This document shows, one piece after another, positions 1-6,946 of a stretch of 22,107 nt of DNA (the stretch's first letter is position 1; each line of letters opens with the position of its first letter). The translations under genes and the position numbers were made by a program. Below the pieces are notes generated by a model. The model was given only the letters and a program-made list of their open reading frames with translations. It was not told where the DNA came from and did no database searches. This DNA comes from Candidatus Vogelbacteria bacterium (GTDB lineage Bacteria; Patescibacteria; Paceibacteria; UBA9973; UBA12445): positions 1-22,107 of the forward strand of contig JACQCW010000045.1 in the NCBI GenBank assembly GCA_016201425.1, written 5' to 3'.

Positions 1-738
1 AATCGAAGCGGTGGTGCCTAGTATCGTTGCGGCAAGAGCCTCGATTGTAAGTGTCTTCGCATCTAGCGCGATAAAAGTCGGGAGTACCTCCGTCTTAAAG
101 GGGATAACCCCCGCAAAAACAAGACTGCCACCGAGCTCCCCCATCGCCCGCGACCAACAAAGAGTTGCCCCGGCCGCAATATCGGTCAAAGACATAGGAA
201 GAAAGATGGTAGCAAATACTTGAAATGGATTAGCACCGAGAGAACGGGCGGTCAAATTTATACCCGACTTTTTTATATCTCGAAATCGCCTCGTCACAGT
301 TGAAACAACAAAAGGAGCAGAGATAAAAAACTTAGCGATAACGAGAGCGGTAAAAGTGAAAGTTAAATTAACGTGGAATGGAGAGGTGGGGCCAAGCATC
401 AAAAGAAATATCATACCTTCAGCAACGGGAGGAAACGTTTGAGGGACATCCACGACAAGAGTTTCCAATGGAATCTTCCCCAAAAACTGCTTCATCGCAA
501 ATATGTACGCCAAAGGGATACCGAAGATAAGCGCAAGAATCGTTGTTGCAACTGATGAAGTAATACTCAACCAGAGCGCTGATAGGATACGGTCGTTAGC
601 AACAGCCACTAAAACCTTATCCAACGAACCAAGAGCAACATAGTATTGGAAGAGTATGGTTGTTACCAGAAATAACGCCAAACACCCTGCCAAAAAATAT
701 ATACCCAAAATTAAATGCTTCGAGCCGAATTGTGTCAC
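1..738 (-). CDS. ModB-type (molybdate/sulfate-class) ABC transporter permease, C-terminus cut off by the window edge
   Basis: An open frame runs from a GTG at 736-738, directly after an in-frame TAA, to the window edge (246 codons, no stop). ModB-class permeases are roughly 220-270 residues, so only a short C-terminal piece should be missing. Visible are an N-terminal membrane helix (LILGIYFLAGCLALFLV), a second (SITSSVATTILALIFGIPLA), the segment VPQTFPPVAEGMIFLLMLG resembling the ModB helix LVLPPVVAGLALLLLFG, and near the end the cytoplasmic coupling loop ARSLGANPFQVFATIFLP followed by MGELGGSLVFAGVIP, which matches the ModB/CysTW signature GEFGATLMFAGNIPG. It would form the membrane channel for an oxyanion and need an ATPase and binding protein; both must lie outside the window. 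It is 63 bases downstream of a response-regulator gene on the same strand. Substrate (molybdate, tungstate, sulfate) cannot be told. The GTG start is the only one available but has no clear ribosome binding site. Confidence 0.82.
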   Translation of the reverse strand, partial: MTQFGSKHLILGIYFLAGCLALFLVTTILFQYYVALGSLDKVLVAVANDRILSALWLSITSSVATTILALIFGIPLAYIFAMKQFLGKIPLETLVVDVPQTFPPVAEGMIFLLMLGPTSPFHVNLTFTFTALVIAKFFISAPFVVSTVTRRFRDIKKSGINLTARSLGANPFQVFATIFLPMSLTDIAAGATLCWSRAMGELGGSLVFAGVIPFKTEVLPTFIALDAKTLTIEALAATILGTTASI

Positions 739-801
739 TTAATAATACTACCAAAGTTCAAGCTGATTTTACATCCCAGTTGCTTCCTAAACACCCGTCT
801 G

Positions 802-1197
802 TTACTTTGTTCCTCTTAACTTATCTTTTATTTTCTGAACAATATAGGTCATATTCGCATCGGATTTTATTATATAGTCGAAAGTTTCACTATCCATAAC
901 ATTTGCTATGCTCCCACTATTACCCAAGTTGGTCAAAATAATGACCTTGGCCGTCCTTCCCCATGTGTCCTCACGCAGTTTTTTTAACATTTTTAAACCA
1001 TTCGTATGCGGCATAATAATATCGAGCAATATTAAATCAGGATGGTTACGGAGAGCAACCTCCAATCCCTCTTCGCCATCTCTTGCCTCGAGAACACTAA
1101 AACCTTCGTCACTCAACTTCTCATGAAGTGCCGTCCTAAGTCCTGCCTCATCTTCTACCTCTTCAACTACTAGTATCTTTTTATTTTCGAACGTCAT
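802..1197 (-). CDS. Single-domain response regulator (CheY-like receiver), last gene of the signalling operon
   Basis: A receiver domain of 131 residues with no output domain. Asp59 in LILLDIIMP is the expected phosphoacceptor, the ILTN stretch carries the conserved Thr, and IIKSD carries the conserved Lys. The start ATG overlaps the TGA of the histidine kinase gene (ATGA at 1194-1197), so translation is probably coupled and the kinase is the natural phosphodonor. Odd point: the acidic-pocket segment reads KILVVEEVEDEAG where this family normally has VVEDEAG; the DNA suggests a 9-base in-frame duplication (gttgaagag beside gtagaagat). It shares the REDTWG and VIILTNL segments with the response regulator at 6517-6894, so the two are paralogues. 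With no DNA-binding domain it probably acts by protein contact. Family call is secure; the partner is inferred from position. Confidence 0.93.
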   Translation of the reverse strand: MTFENKKILVVEEVEDEAGLRTALHEKLSDEGFSVLEARDGEEGLEVALRNHPDLILLDIIMPHTNGLKMLKKLREDTWGRTAKVIILTNLGNSGSIANVMDSETFDYIIKSDANMTYIVQKIKDKLRGTK

Positions 1198-3509
1198 GAT
1201 CTTAAAAAGTTATTTGTTACTAATTTTGTACTTCCCCCCCTTGCCTTCACCCCTTTAATCGGGAGCTCAACATAAAAAGTTGTACCTTTTTTTTCTTCTG
1301 ACTCAAATCTTATAGAGCCACCGACCAGATCGAGAACAGACTTAGCGATGTAAAGTCCTAGACCGGTGCCATCAGTATCAATTGCCTTAACATTATCGGC
1401 CCTAAAAAGTTTCGTAAACACATATTTCTGCTGATCCTTGGGTATTCCATAGCCATTGTCTCGTACATTAAATAAAAAGTTTTGGCCATCGGCAGACAGA
1501 GTTACTTCAATTCGTCCTCTCGAAGGAGTGTATTTAACCGCATTTGTGATCAAGTTCTGGAATATAATACTGTACAGATCAGAGTCTCCAGTTAGATCGG
1601 GAATATTGTTGGAATAATTTTTTTTCATCTCTATATTTCTGACAGAAATATCTGAGGTAAGCTCGAAAATAATCTCATCAACGATCTTAGTGATATTCAT
1701 CGATTGAAATTTGATATCGATAGTTCCCAGTTCCAGACGAGAAACATTCAAAAGTGATCCGACGAGGCGTATCATTCTTTCGTTAGCAATATTAATCTCG
1801 TCAATCATTTTCATTTCCCTTTTGTCTAAGTTGTTCTTGCTGTTTTTCAGAAGTTCAGTATTCCATTTGATTATGGTCGGCGGAGTACGAAGCTGATGCG
1901 AAGCGAGCGAGACGAACTCAGTTTTGGCTCTATCGACCCTCTGTTCCTCAGAGATATCACGAAAAACTTCAACCGCACCGACCACCTTGTTATCCAACAT
2001 GACAGGTGAGGCAACTATAGCCACTGGAAATTTAGTTTTGTCTTTCCGTACATAATGATAGGTTGGGCCCGTAGTAGTAGTAGTAGTAGTAGTAGTGAGC
2101 GCGCGCTGCATTGGTTGTTCCTCGCGAGATATGAGTTTCCCTTTCTCATCTTCTACTGGCACCGTGTCAAAAAGTGATTTGCCCACCATAGCCTCAGGAT
2201 GCCAGCCAAACATCGTCTGCGCCGCTTTGTTCATAAGAATTATTCTCCCATTCAGATCAGTGGCAATAACACCGTCTCCAAGACTCTCAAGAAGAGCTTC
2301 ATCTTTTGCCTTTCCCAAAGATAGCTCTGCACGATCATTTTCTAGATCGTCTAGAAGATTGAAAGTGGCAACACGAACGTCGTTAAGCTCTCCGATTCGC
2401 TTGTTTAATTCCTCAGTCCTATTCGCCACAAGAGACTCCATTTTTTCTTGAAGAGCGACACGTTCAGATATATCACGCTGAAAAGTAATAAAACCAAATA
2501 TATCGCCTGCCGCGTTCCTAAGCGGCATCGTTATCTCGTCAACAGAATAAAGATTCCCGTCACGTCTCTTATTAACAAAATCTTTATGAAAAGTCTCGCC
2601 ATTTAAAATTCTCGTCCAAAAATCCTCATAAAACTCCTTACCATATTTACCTGAACGTATAATGCGTGGTGTAAATTTACCCGCTACAACTTCCTCAGAT
2701 GCCCAACCAGATATCCGTTCCCATTCCCTATTCACATATCTAATTACGCCATGTAGATCCGTTATAAAGACACCCTCCGCACTCCGATCAATCATGGAAG
2801 ACAAAGAGACACGATTGGGATATAAACGTGTGATAACATCTTCAAAATGTATTCTCTGCTCCGAAACTCCGGACGAAACAAGAGTATCGATAACTGTGTC
2901 AGACATGGCACCAGGTCCAGATACATAAAAAGCCGCCCCAACATCTTGTGCCGTATATTGTTTCAATATTTCAGGCGTTAGAGTCCCGAAAATCTTTTCC
3001 AAAATGAAGCTAGAATTTTGTTCTAAAAGAGTCTCTAGGGCGGGAAGATAGGTCGCGGTCTCATTACTTTTATTGGCATATATTAGTTTTATCTTATTAG
3101 GCAGCTTATTTTCTGTAGCATAATTAATCATGCTCATAAACTGTGCTATACCAGTACCGCCAGCAACAAAAACAATTGAATCAAAATTTTTTGGCAAAAC
3201 CATCTGACCGTACGGACCCTCAACAAAGACATTGTCTCCCACCTTGGCCAGAGCGATAGCATTTTTAAATTTGCTTCCAGATAACCGGAATACCACAGTC
3301 AACTCTTTTTTGTTATTTGGAGAAGATACGATTGACAACTCGCGCCCGCTATCTGAAGCGTCTGGTGTTCCCAAAAGTTTTGGTAAAACAACTCTGATGT
3401 ACTGTCCGGCCTGAAAATCAAATTTGACACCGTTAAGCCCAAAAGAAACCTGGAGAGTGTTCAGCGCAACTATTTTTTTACTAATTATTGGCAGGGTTAT
3501 TCTATTCAT
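1194..3509 (-). CDS. Hybrid sensor: FNR-type flavin reductase domain - PAS - PAS - histidine kinase
   Basis: A 771-residue soluble kinase with a redox-enzyme front end. Residues 1-225 are a ferredoxin-NADP reductase-like unit: flavin motif RELSIVSSP (56-64; the usual RxYS has Leu for Tyr), GPYG (98-101), nucleotide motif GGTGIAQF (117-124; the family usually has GGTGIAPF) and YVSGPGAM (195-202). PAS1 is about 236-350 (ends in FQRDISER), a coiled linker 351-405, PAS2 405-520 (ends in FRDISEEQR). The HisKA helix has the phosphoacceptor His538 in ASHQLRTPPT, with PP where PL is usual. The ATPase domain has N-box QNLITNAVKY (651-660), DNGYGIP (684-690) and DGTGLGLYIAK (713-723). No membrane segment is seen. 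Eight bases overlap the PAS gene upstream and four the response regulator downstream. I infer that it senses flavin redox state or NAD(P)H and phosphorylates the adjacent regulators. A nine-threonine run lies in PAS2. The domain order is clear; the signal is not. Confidence 0.93.
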   Translation of the reverse strand: MNRITLPIISKKIVALNTLQVSFGLNGVKFDFQAGQYIRVVLPKLLGTPDASDSGRELSIVSSPNNKKELTVVFRLSGSKFKNAIALAKVGDNVFVEGPYGQMVLPKNFDSIVFVAGGTGIAQFMSMINYATENKLPNKIKLIYANKSNETATYLPALETLLEQNSSFILEKIFGTLTPEILKQYTAQDVGAAFYVSGPGAMSDTVIDTLVSSGVSEQRIHFEDVITRLYPNRVSLSSMIDRSAEGVFITDLHGVIRYVNREWERISGWASEEVVAGKFTPRIIRSGKYGKEFYEDFWTRILNGETFHKDFVNKRRDGNLYSVDEITMPLRNAAGDIFGFITFQRDISERVALQEKMESLVANRTEELNKRIGELNDVRVATFNLLDDLENDRAELSLGKAKDEALLESLGDGVIATDLNGRIILMNKAAQTMFGWHPEAMVGKSLFDTVPVEDEKGKLISREEQPMQRALTTTTTTTTTGPTYHYVRKDKTKFPVAIVASPVMLDNKVVGAVEVFRDISEEQRVDRAKTEFVSLASHQLRTPPTIIKWNTELLKNSKNNLDKREMKMIDEINIANERMIRLVGSLLNVSRLELGTIDIKFQSMNITKIVDEIIFELTSDISVRNIEMKKNYSNNIPDLTGDSDLYSIIFQNLITNAVKYTPSRGRIEVTLSADGQNFLFNVRDNGYGIPKDQQKYVFTKLFRADNVKAIDTDGTGLGLYIAKSVLDLVGGSIRFESEEKKGTTFYVELPIKGVKARGGSTKLVTNNFLRS
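2071..2098. repeat. GTA/ACT trinucleotide microsatellite inside the kinase gene
   Basis: Nine tandem trinucleotides (GTA on the plus strand, ACT read by the gene, the last one ACG) encode nine consecutive threonines, residues 472-480, in a loop of the second PAS domain between QRAL and GPTYHY. Changes in copy number would keep the frame and only alter loop length. Confidence 0.95.
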
Positions 3510-4077
3510 TTGGTTTTGATACGCGCTCCCGAAGAACCTTCAGCTCTTTTTTAAGTTCCACCATTTTAACCTCCCTGCCAACCATAAGTTTATTTAATTT
3601 TTCCAGGCTGTTTTTTTCTTCCATAAGTTTAAGCTCCGCCTCCTTACGTTTTGTTGTATCTTCATGCATAAGCAAAACCTGAACTATTTTGTTATTCTCA
3701 TCCCGAATCGGCCAAATGTGTCCTACAACCCAGGTCGGGTGCACTCTCTCTTTTATTTCACTTACAGACGGAGTATCCTTATGTTCGTAATGTACCTCTG
3801 GTATCTCTGTCGGTCCTTCGGTAAAGCCTCTCACAATGTAGGACATGACACCTTTAGCTTTAAGCTGTTCATCTTGCAAAATATTATAATGCTTTAGTAT
3901 AAAATCTACAGCCCCAGGATCAGCACCCCACACCCTAGCGGAAGCCTCATTTGCAAAAATAACTGTGCCATCCGGACGAAATAGTAAAGTACTAAAAGGA
4001 GACTGCTCTATTATGGAACGAAACACGGCCTCCGATCCCTCCAACTTTTCCTCATTTTTTTGGTCATTCGACATCAT
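3502..4077 (-). CDS. Stand-alone PAS domain protein with C-terminal coiled-coil tag
   Basis: A 191-residue soluble protein. Residues 16-145 form a PAS domain: FRSIIEQSPFSTLLFRPDGT at the front, NEASARVWG in the middle, and HIWPIRDENNK..QVLLMHEDTTKRK at the end, typical of PAS with its PAC strand. Residues 146-187 are a charged coiled coil containing VGREVKMVELK (166-176). That motif normally links PAS domains to a kinase domain, but here the protein simply stops. The same tag ends the sensor at 4573-5469. The start ATG overlaps the cheD TGA, and the stop lies within the kinase gene, so the three products are probably made together. A likely role is an adaptor that docks with the kinase coiled coil; this is inference. 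There is no enzymatic output domain and no transmembrane segment. Confidence 0.88.
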   Translation of the reverse strand: MMSNDQKNEEKLEGSEAVFRSIIEQSPFSTLLFRPDGTVIFANEASARVWGADPGAVDFILKHYNILQDEQLKAKGVMSYIVRGFTEGPTEIPEVHYEHKDTPSVSEIKERVHPTWVVGHIWPIRDENNKIVQVLLMHEDTTKRKEAELKLMEEKNSLEKLNKLMVGREVKMVELKKELKVLRERVSKPNE

Positions 4078-4565
4078 ATAGTAAACTGGTTTTGATTTTC
4101 CTTGACGTGGACTTCTCCGGTGGAAAGATCAAAAAAAACCGTCCGGCCCTTTTCTCCGCCAAGCCGCTCGCCAATAATCTGAATCCCAAGTGTATCCAGT
4201 ATTTTCTTTATTGCCTCAATATTATCTTTCCCTACGTCCGGCCCACCTCGGATCATAAGCGCGCCGCCGACCAGGCGAGCTTTGATTGCCTCGAGGTGTG
4301 CGCCCAGTTCGTCCATTTGCCGCATGAGTTCCTTAATCGCATGGCTCGCATATTTCAAATCATGGCCATCGACGTGATCATATGTTGAAGGAAGCATCAC
4401 ATGGGCAAGGCCGCCGATTTTTCTTTCCTGATCATACAGAATTACTGCAACACAGCTCCCTAAAGCCGGGCACCAAAGAACGGCGGGGGCTTTCGCCGCC
4501 TTTACTTCTCCGGTAAAAACCCCAAGCTCGGTATTTTCTATGTTTGAAAAGTGTGTGGAATTCAT
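4074..4565 (-). CDS. cheD: CheD-family protein glutamine deamidase
   Basis: The 163-residue protein has the CheD core: ALGSCVAVILYD with the nucleophile Cys38, AHVMLPS with His55 exactly 17 residues later as in characterised CheD, then KARLVGGALMIRG. CheD enzymes deamidate glutamines of chemoreceptors and can bind CheC. The third catalytic position, a Thr six residues before the Cys in Thermotoga CheD, appears here as Cys32 (LWCPALGSC), judged by eye. No methyl-accepting receptor, CheA, CheW, CheB, CheR or CheC is encoded in the window. It sits between a two-TM coiled-coil sensor (7 bases upstream) and a PAS protein (ATGA overlap), so I infer that its target is the sensor, whose cytoplasmic part is extremely glutamine-rich. 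The family is confident; activity and target are not shown. Confidence 0.9.
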   Translation of the reverse strand: MNSTHFSNIENTELGVFTGEVKAAKAPAVLWCPALGSCVAVILYDQERKIGGLAHVMLPSTYDHVDGHDLKYASHAIKELMRQMDELGAHLEAIKARLVGGALMIRGGPDVGKDNIEAIKKILDTLGIQIIGERLGGEKGRTVFFDLSTGEVHVKENQNQFTI

Positions 4566-4572
4566 GAAATTT

Positions 4573-5469
4573 CTAACTGGATTTATTACTTTTCCGCAGT
4601 TTCTCAGCCTCTTGTTTCAGTTCTACCATTTTTAATTCTCTTCCGACCGCCGCCTTATTAAATATTTCCACTTCAGAAATCTTTTCTTTTAAATTATTTT
4701 CCGTTGCGCGAAGTTGCTGATTACTTGCATCAAGCTGTTGATTCGCGGCTCTCAATTGCTGGTTGGAGGCCTTCAGTTGTTGATTGGCAGCATCGAGCTG
4801 TTGATTCGCGGCTCTCAATTGCTGGTTGGAGGCCTTCAGTTGTTGATTATAAGAAGAGATTTTTTCTGATTGTTCAGTTATTGTTCGACTATTTTTCTTT
4901 ATGCGTATTGCATACGCGTAAATTAAAAAAAATAACAGCAACAAAACAAAAATTGTCGATGCTGTAATATAGAGGCTTATTTCCCGACTATTAGCAAGAT
5001 CTTTCCTAACGATATTAGTGAGCCTTACACTAAGGTCATTTGTTTCTTGCGATTTTAAAAAGAGTTGGCCCTCAAGGAGCTGCCTCCATTCATCCATGCC
5101 GGGTTCATCTTTCGTTGAAAGAAATTGGGCATTTAGATCTAGAACAGATTTATTCTCCTGTCTTAGCTTATTAATAATAAGTTGTTCATCTGGATTTTTA
5201 AATTTATGACTGATTTGTTCTATTAATTTTTTAATGTTATCGCTCTCTGACTGCCACTGTGAAAATGCTCGATCCGTAGTGTAGAAAAAAACATCTTGCT
5301 GCAATATTGAAAGTTCCAGATTATCTTTTTGAAGTTCGCTCACTAACTGACTTTTATCTAACAACACGCCATTTTGCCGATAATCAAAAATAAGAAAAAC
5401 GCCAGAAATGATTGTTACGAGGATAACGGCGAAAGTAGTTACTATCAGTGGATTTTTAAAATTTTTCAT
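4573..5469 (-). CDS. Membrane sensor: two TM helices, extracytoplasmic helical domain, Gln-rich heptad coiled coil
   Basis: A 298-residue protein laid out like a chemoreceptor or CHASE3-type sensor without an output domain. TM1 is about residues 8-29 and TM2 about 166-188. The 130 residues between are mainly helical and charged, consistent with a four-helix sensory bundle (CHASE3/4HB-like; not assignable by eye). After TM2 come seven heptads of the form NQQLxAx (207-255), then a charged coil with VGRELKMVELK (275-285), the same tag as in the PAS protein at 3502-4077. The heptad block holds a 21-residue unit duplicated nearly perfectly at DNA level. The start is 1 base from the stop of the solute-binding protein gene, and CheD follows after 7 bases. 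I infer that it relays the state of the binding protein to the PAS protein and kinase through coiled-coil contacts. It has no HAMP or MA domain, so it is not a conventional MCP. Confidence 0.85.
   Translation of the reverse strand: MKNFKNPLIVTTFAVILVTIISGVFLIFDYRQNGVLLDKSQLVSELQKDNLELSILQQDVFFYTTDRAFSQWQSESDNIKKLIEQISHKFKNPDEQLIINKLRQENKSVLDLNAQFLSTKDEPGMDEWRQLLEGQLFLKSQETNDLSVRLTNIVRKDLANSREISLYITASTIFVLLLLFFLIYAYAIRIKKNSRTITEQSEKISSYNQQLKASNQQLRAANQQLDAANQQLKASNQQLRAANQQLDASNQQLRATENNLKEKISEVEIFNKAAVGRELKMVELKQEAEKLRKSNKSS
4727..4848. repeat. Tandem 63-bp repeat encoding coiled-coil heptads
   Basis: The stretch 4727-4785 recurs at 4790-4848, offset 63 bases, with a single mismatch over 59 bases (caagctg against cgagctg). 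The 63-base period equals three heptads (21 residues) of the coiled coil in the sensor gene. Confidence 0.95.
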
Positions 5470-5470
5470 A

Positions 5471-6493
5471 TCATCGAATAATTGTTATTGCTTCCGGCTT
5501 CACTTTTTCTAGGGCATCAAAATAAATATAATCTAGATAATTTGGAATTTTTGTTTCGTTGGTTAGTTTATTTTGTATAATCCATCGCGTTAGATCTTCC
5601 ATGTTAATCAACAAGGACTGATTAAGACCAACTTGAAAGTTGTGTTTAGGCCACACCAGATCAAAATAATCTTGTCCTCTATCGGGGAATTCTTTTTTAA
5701 GAATGGCCTGCGTTCGGTATTTATTATCTCTCACAAAATTTTCAGCCAATACCAATGCCTGCAGAAAGCGTTTAATAACATCTGGGCGCTTGGTCAATGT
5801 TTGGTCAGTAGCGATCAGTAGGAATGAAGATGGCCTATCTTTATTATCGTACAGTAACGTGGCCCCCCCTTTGAAGACTTTATTTAGACCATACAGCTGA
5901 GAGTAGCTGGCAGCAAAAATTTCGGCTCTTTTATCTACCACAGCAGAGATGAGTTCAGGTCCAGAATTAACAGGGATAAACTGCACATCTTTTTCAGAAA
6001 TTCCATTGTGGAAAAGAAATTGATGGACAAAAAAGGCCAACACCGTCTTTGGGACAATGGCAATTTTTTTGCCTTTAATATCAGAAGGCTTGACAATGCC
6101 GCTATCTTTTCGTGCCGCAATTGTCAGAAATGTATTTTCATCAATCTCAGCAACAATTTTAACATTTTTTTGCTGAAAACTATTTAAAATAAAGTTATAG
6201 TCCCCCGCACCAGCCAGATCAACCTTTCCTTCAAAAACTTCTTGCGGCCCGACAACCGAGTTTGGTACATCTTTAATTGAAACATCGAGGCCTTGGTCTT
6301 TGAAATATCCGAGATCCTTAGCAATAAGGGTAAGGGTGTTTAACTCTACACCAACAAGGGGTAGGGCTATAGTTACTTTCTCGAGCGGACCGGCGTATTT
6401 TGGAGCTGACGCTGGTTTGTTCTGCCACCAGACGACACTCACAAAAGCGATAATGATGATCACCGCGATCGAAATAACAATTTTTTTGTTCAT
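5471..6493 (-). CDS. NMT1/TauA-like solute-binding protein, membrane anchored, in a signalling operon
   Basis: A 340-residue type-2 periplasmic binding protein. Residues 4-25 form a strong hydrophobic N-terminal helix (signal or anchor; no lipobox Cys is seen). The mature part begins VTIALPLVGVELNTLTLIAK and continues DLGYFKDQGLDVSI, the classic start of NMT1/THI5/SsuA/TauA proteins; VFEGKVDLAGAGDYNFIL is the ligand-cleft segment, and DIKGKKIAIVP and RPDVIKRFLQAL are further family landmarks. Relatives bind taurine, sulfonates, nitrate or pyrimidine precursors. The ligand here is unknown. No SsuB/SsuC-type ATPase or permease is adjacent; the gene lies between a response regulator (23 bases upstream) and a membrane sensor (1 base downstream). 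It therefore probably works as a ligand sensor rather than a transport subunit. The truncated permease at 1-738 is ModB-like and not the usual partner of this class. Confidence 0.87.
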   Translation of the reverse strand: MNKKIVISIAVIIIIAFVSVVWWQNKPASAPKYAGPLEKVTIALPLVGVELNTLTLIAKDLGYFKDQGLDVSIKDVPNSVVGPQEVFEGKVDLAGAGDYNFILNSFQQKNVKIVAEIDENTFLTIAARKDSGIVKPSDIKGKKIAIVPKTVLAFFVHQFLFHNGISEKDVQFIPVNSGPELISAVVDKRAEIFAASYSQLYGLNKVFKGGATLLYDNKDRPSSFLLIATDQTLTKRPDVIKRFLQALVLAENFVRDNKYRTQAILKKEFPDRGQDYFDLVWPKHNFQVGLNQSLLINMEDLTRWIIQNKLTNETKIPNYLDYIYFDALEKVKPEAITIIR

Positions 6494-6516
6494 AAATTCT
6501 GTACAGTCCCTTGTGG

Positions 6517-6894
6517 TTACAATATTTCTTCTACTTTCTTGACGACTTCGCTAAGATTCCAATCTGATTTGATCAGATAGTGATTCGGTTTACATGCAAC
6601 CATGTCTTGAATCAATTTTTCCTCTGTGGCACTTAAATTGGTCAAAATAATGACAGGCACGTTCTTACCCCATGTATCCTCGCGAATTTTTTTAAATGCA
6701 ACCATCCCATCCATAACAGGCATAATAATGTCCAAGAGGATCAGATCTGGGTGTTTGCTTAGAGTTGCATCTACTGCCTCTTTGCCATTCACCGCCTCTA
6801 AGGTCAAAAAGTTGTTTTGTCTAAGTATCTCTACGATGGGATCGCGAATACTTTTTTCGTCGTCAGCCACTAAAATTGTTTTTTGCTTTTCCAT
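6517..6894 (-). CDS. Single-domain response regulator (CheY-like receiver), first gene of the signalling operon
   Basis: A 125-residue receiver domain with the acidic pair in VADDEKS (Asp11, Asp12), phosphoacceptor Asp55 in LILLDIIMP, the conserved Thr in VIILTNLS and the conserved Lys in YLIKSD. There is no output domain. It is clearly paralogous to the regulator at 802-1197 (shared HPDLILLDIIMP, REDTWG and VIILTNL) but lacks that protein's pocket insertion. It lies directly behind a good extended -10 promoter (6918-6946) and ahead of the solute-binding protein gene, so the operon is bracketed by two receivers. It could be a phosphate sink or a second target of the kinase. There is no recognisable ribosome binding site before the ATG. 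Confidence 0.93.
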   Translation of the reverse strand: MEKQKTILVADDEKSIRDPIVEILRQNNFLTLEAVNGKEAVDATLSKHPDLILLDIIMPVMDGMVAFKKIREDTWGKNVPVIILTNLSATEEKLIQDMVACKPNHYLIKSDWNLSEVVKKVEEIL

Positions 6895-6917
6895 AATTAA
6901 TAATACTTTACTAATAA

Positions 6918-6946
6918 ATTATAACACGAGCGCCACTAACTGCCCA
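6918..6946 (-). promoter_or_regulatory. Promoter of the signalling operon (extended -10)
   Basis: On the minus strand, TGTTATAAT gives a perfect TATAAT at 6918-6923 with an upstream TG, preceded after 17 bases by TGGGCA (6941-6946; 4 of 6 matches to TTGACA). The predicted start near 6911 leaves a leader of about 17 bases before the ATG at 6894. The -35 lies inside the 3' end of the preceding gene. Confidence 0.65.

Noticed and set aside
1..738. Permease as the transport partner of the NMT1-like binding protein
   Set aside because: Its motifs are of the ModB/CysTW class, which pairs with a different class of binding protein; it is also separated by five signalling genes.
1194..1197. TGA recoding as in Gracilibacteria/Absconditabacteria
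   Set aside because: TGA ends several genes exactly at domain ends in ATGA overlaps, so it is read as stop.
2095..2451. Plus-strand frame of 118 codons, Ser/Arg-rich
   Set aside because: Antisense shadow of the histidine kinase gene, whose motifs are unambiguous.
4727..4848. CRISPR-like repeat array
   Set aside because: The repeats are tandem without spacers and stay in frame as coiled-coil heptads.
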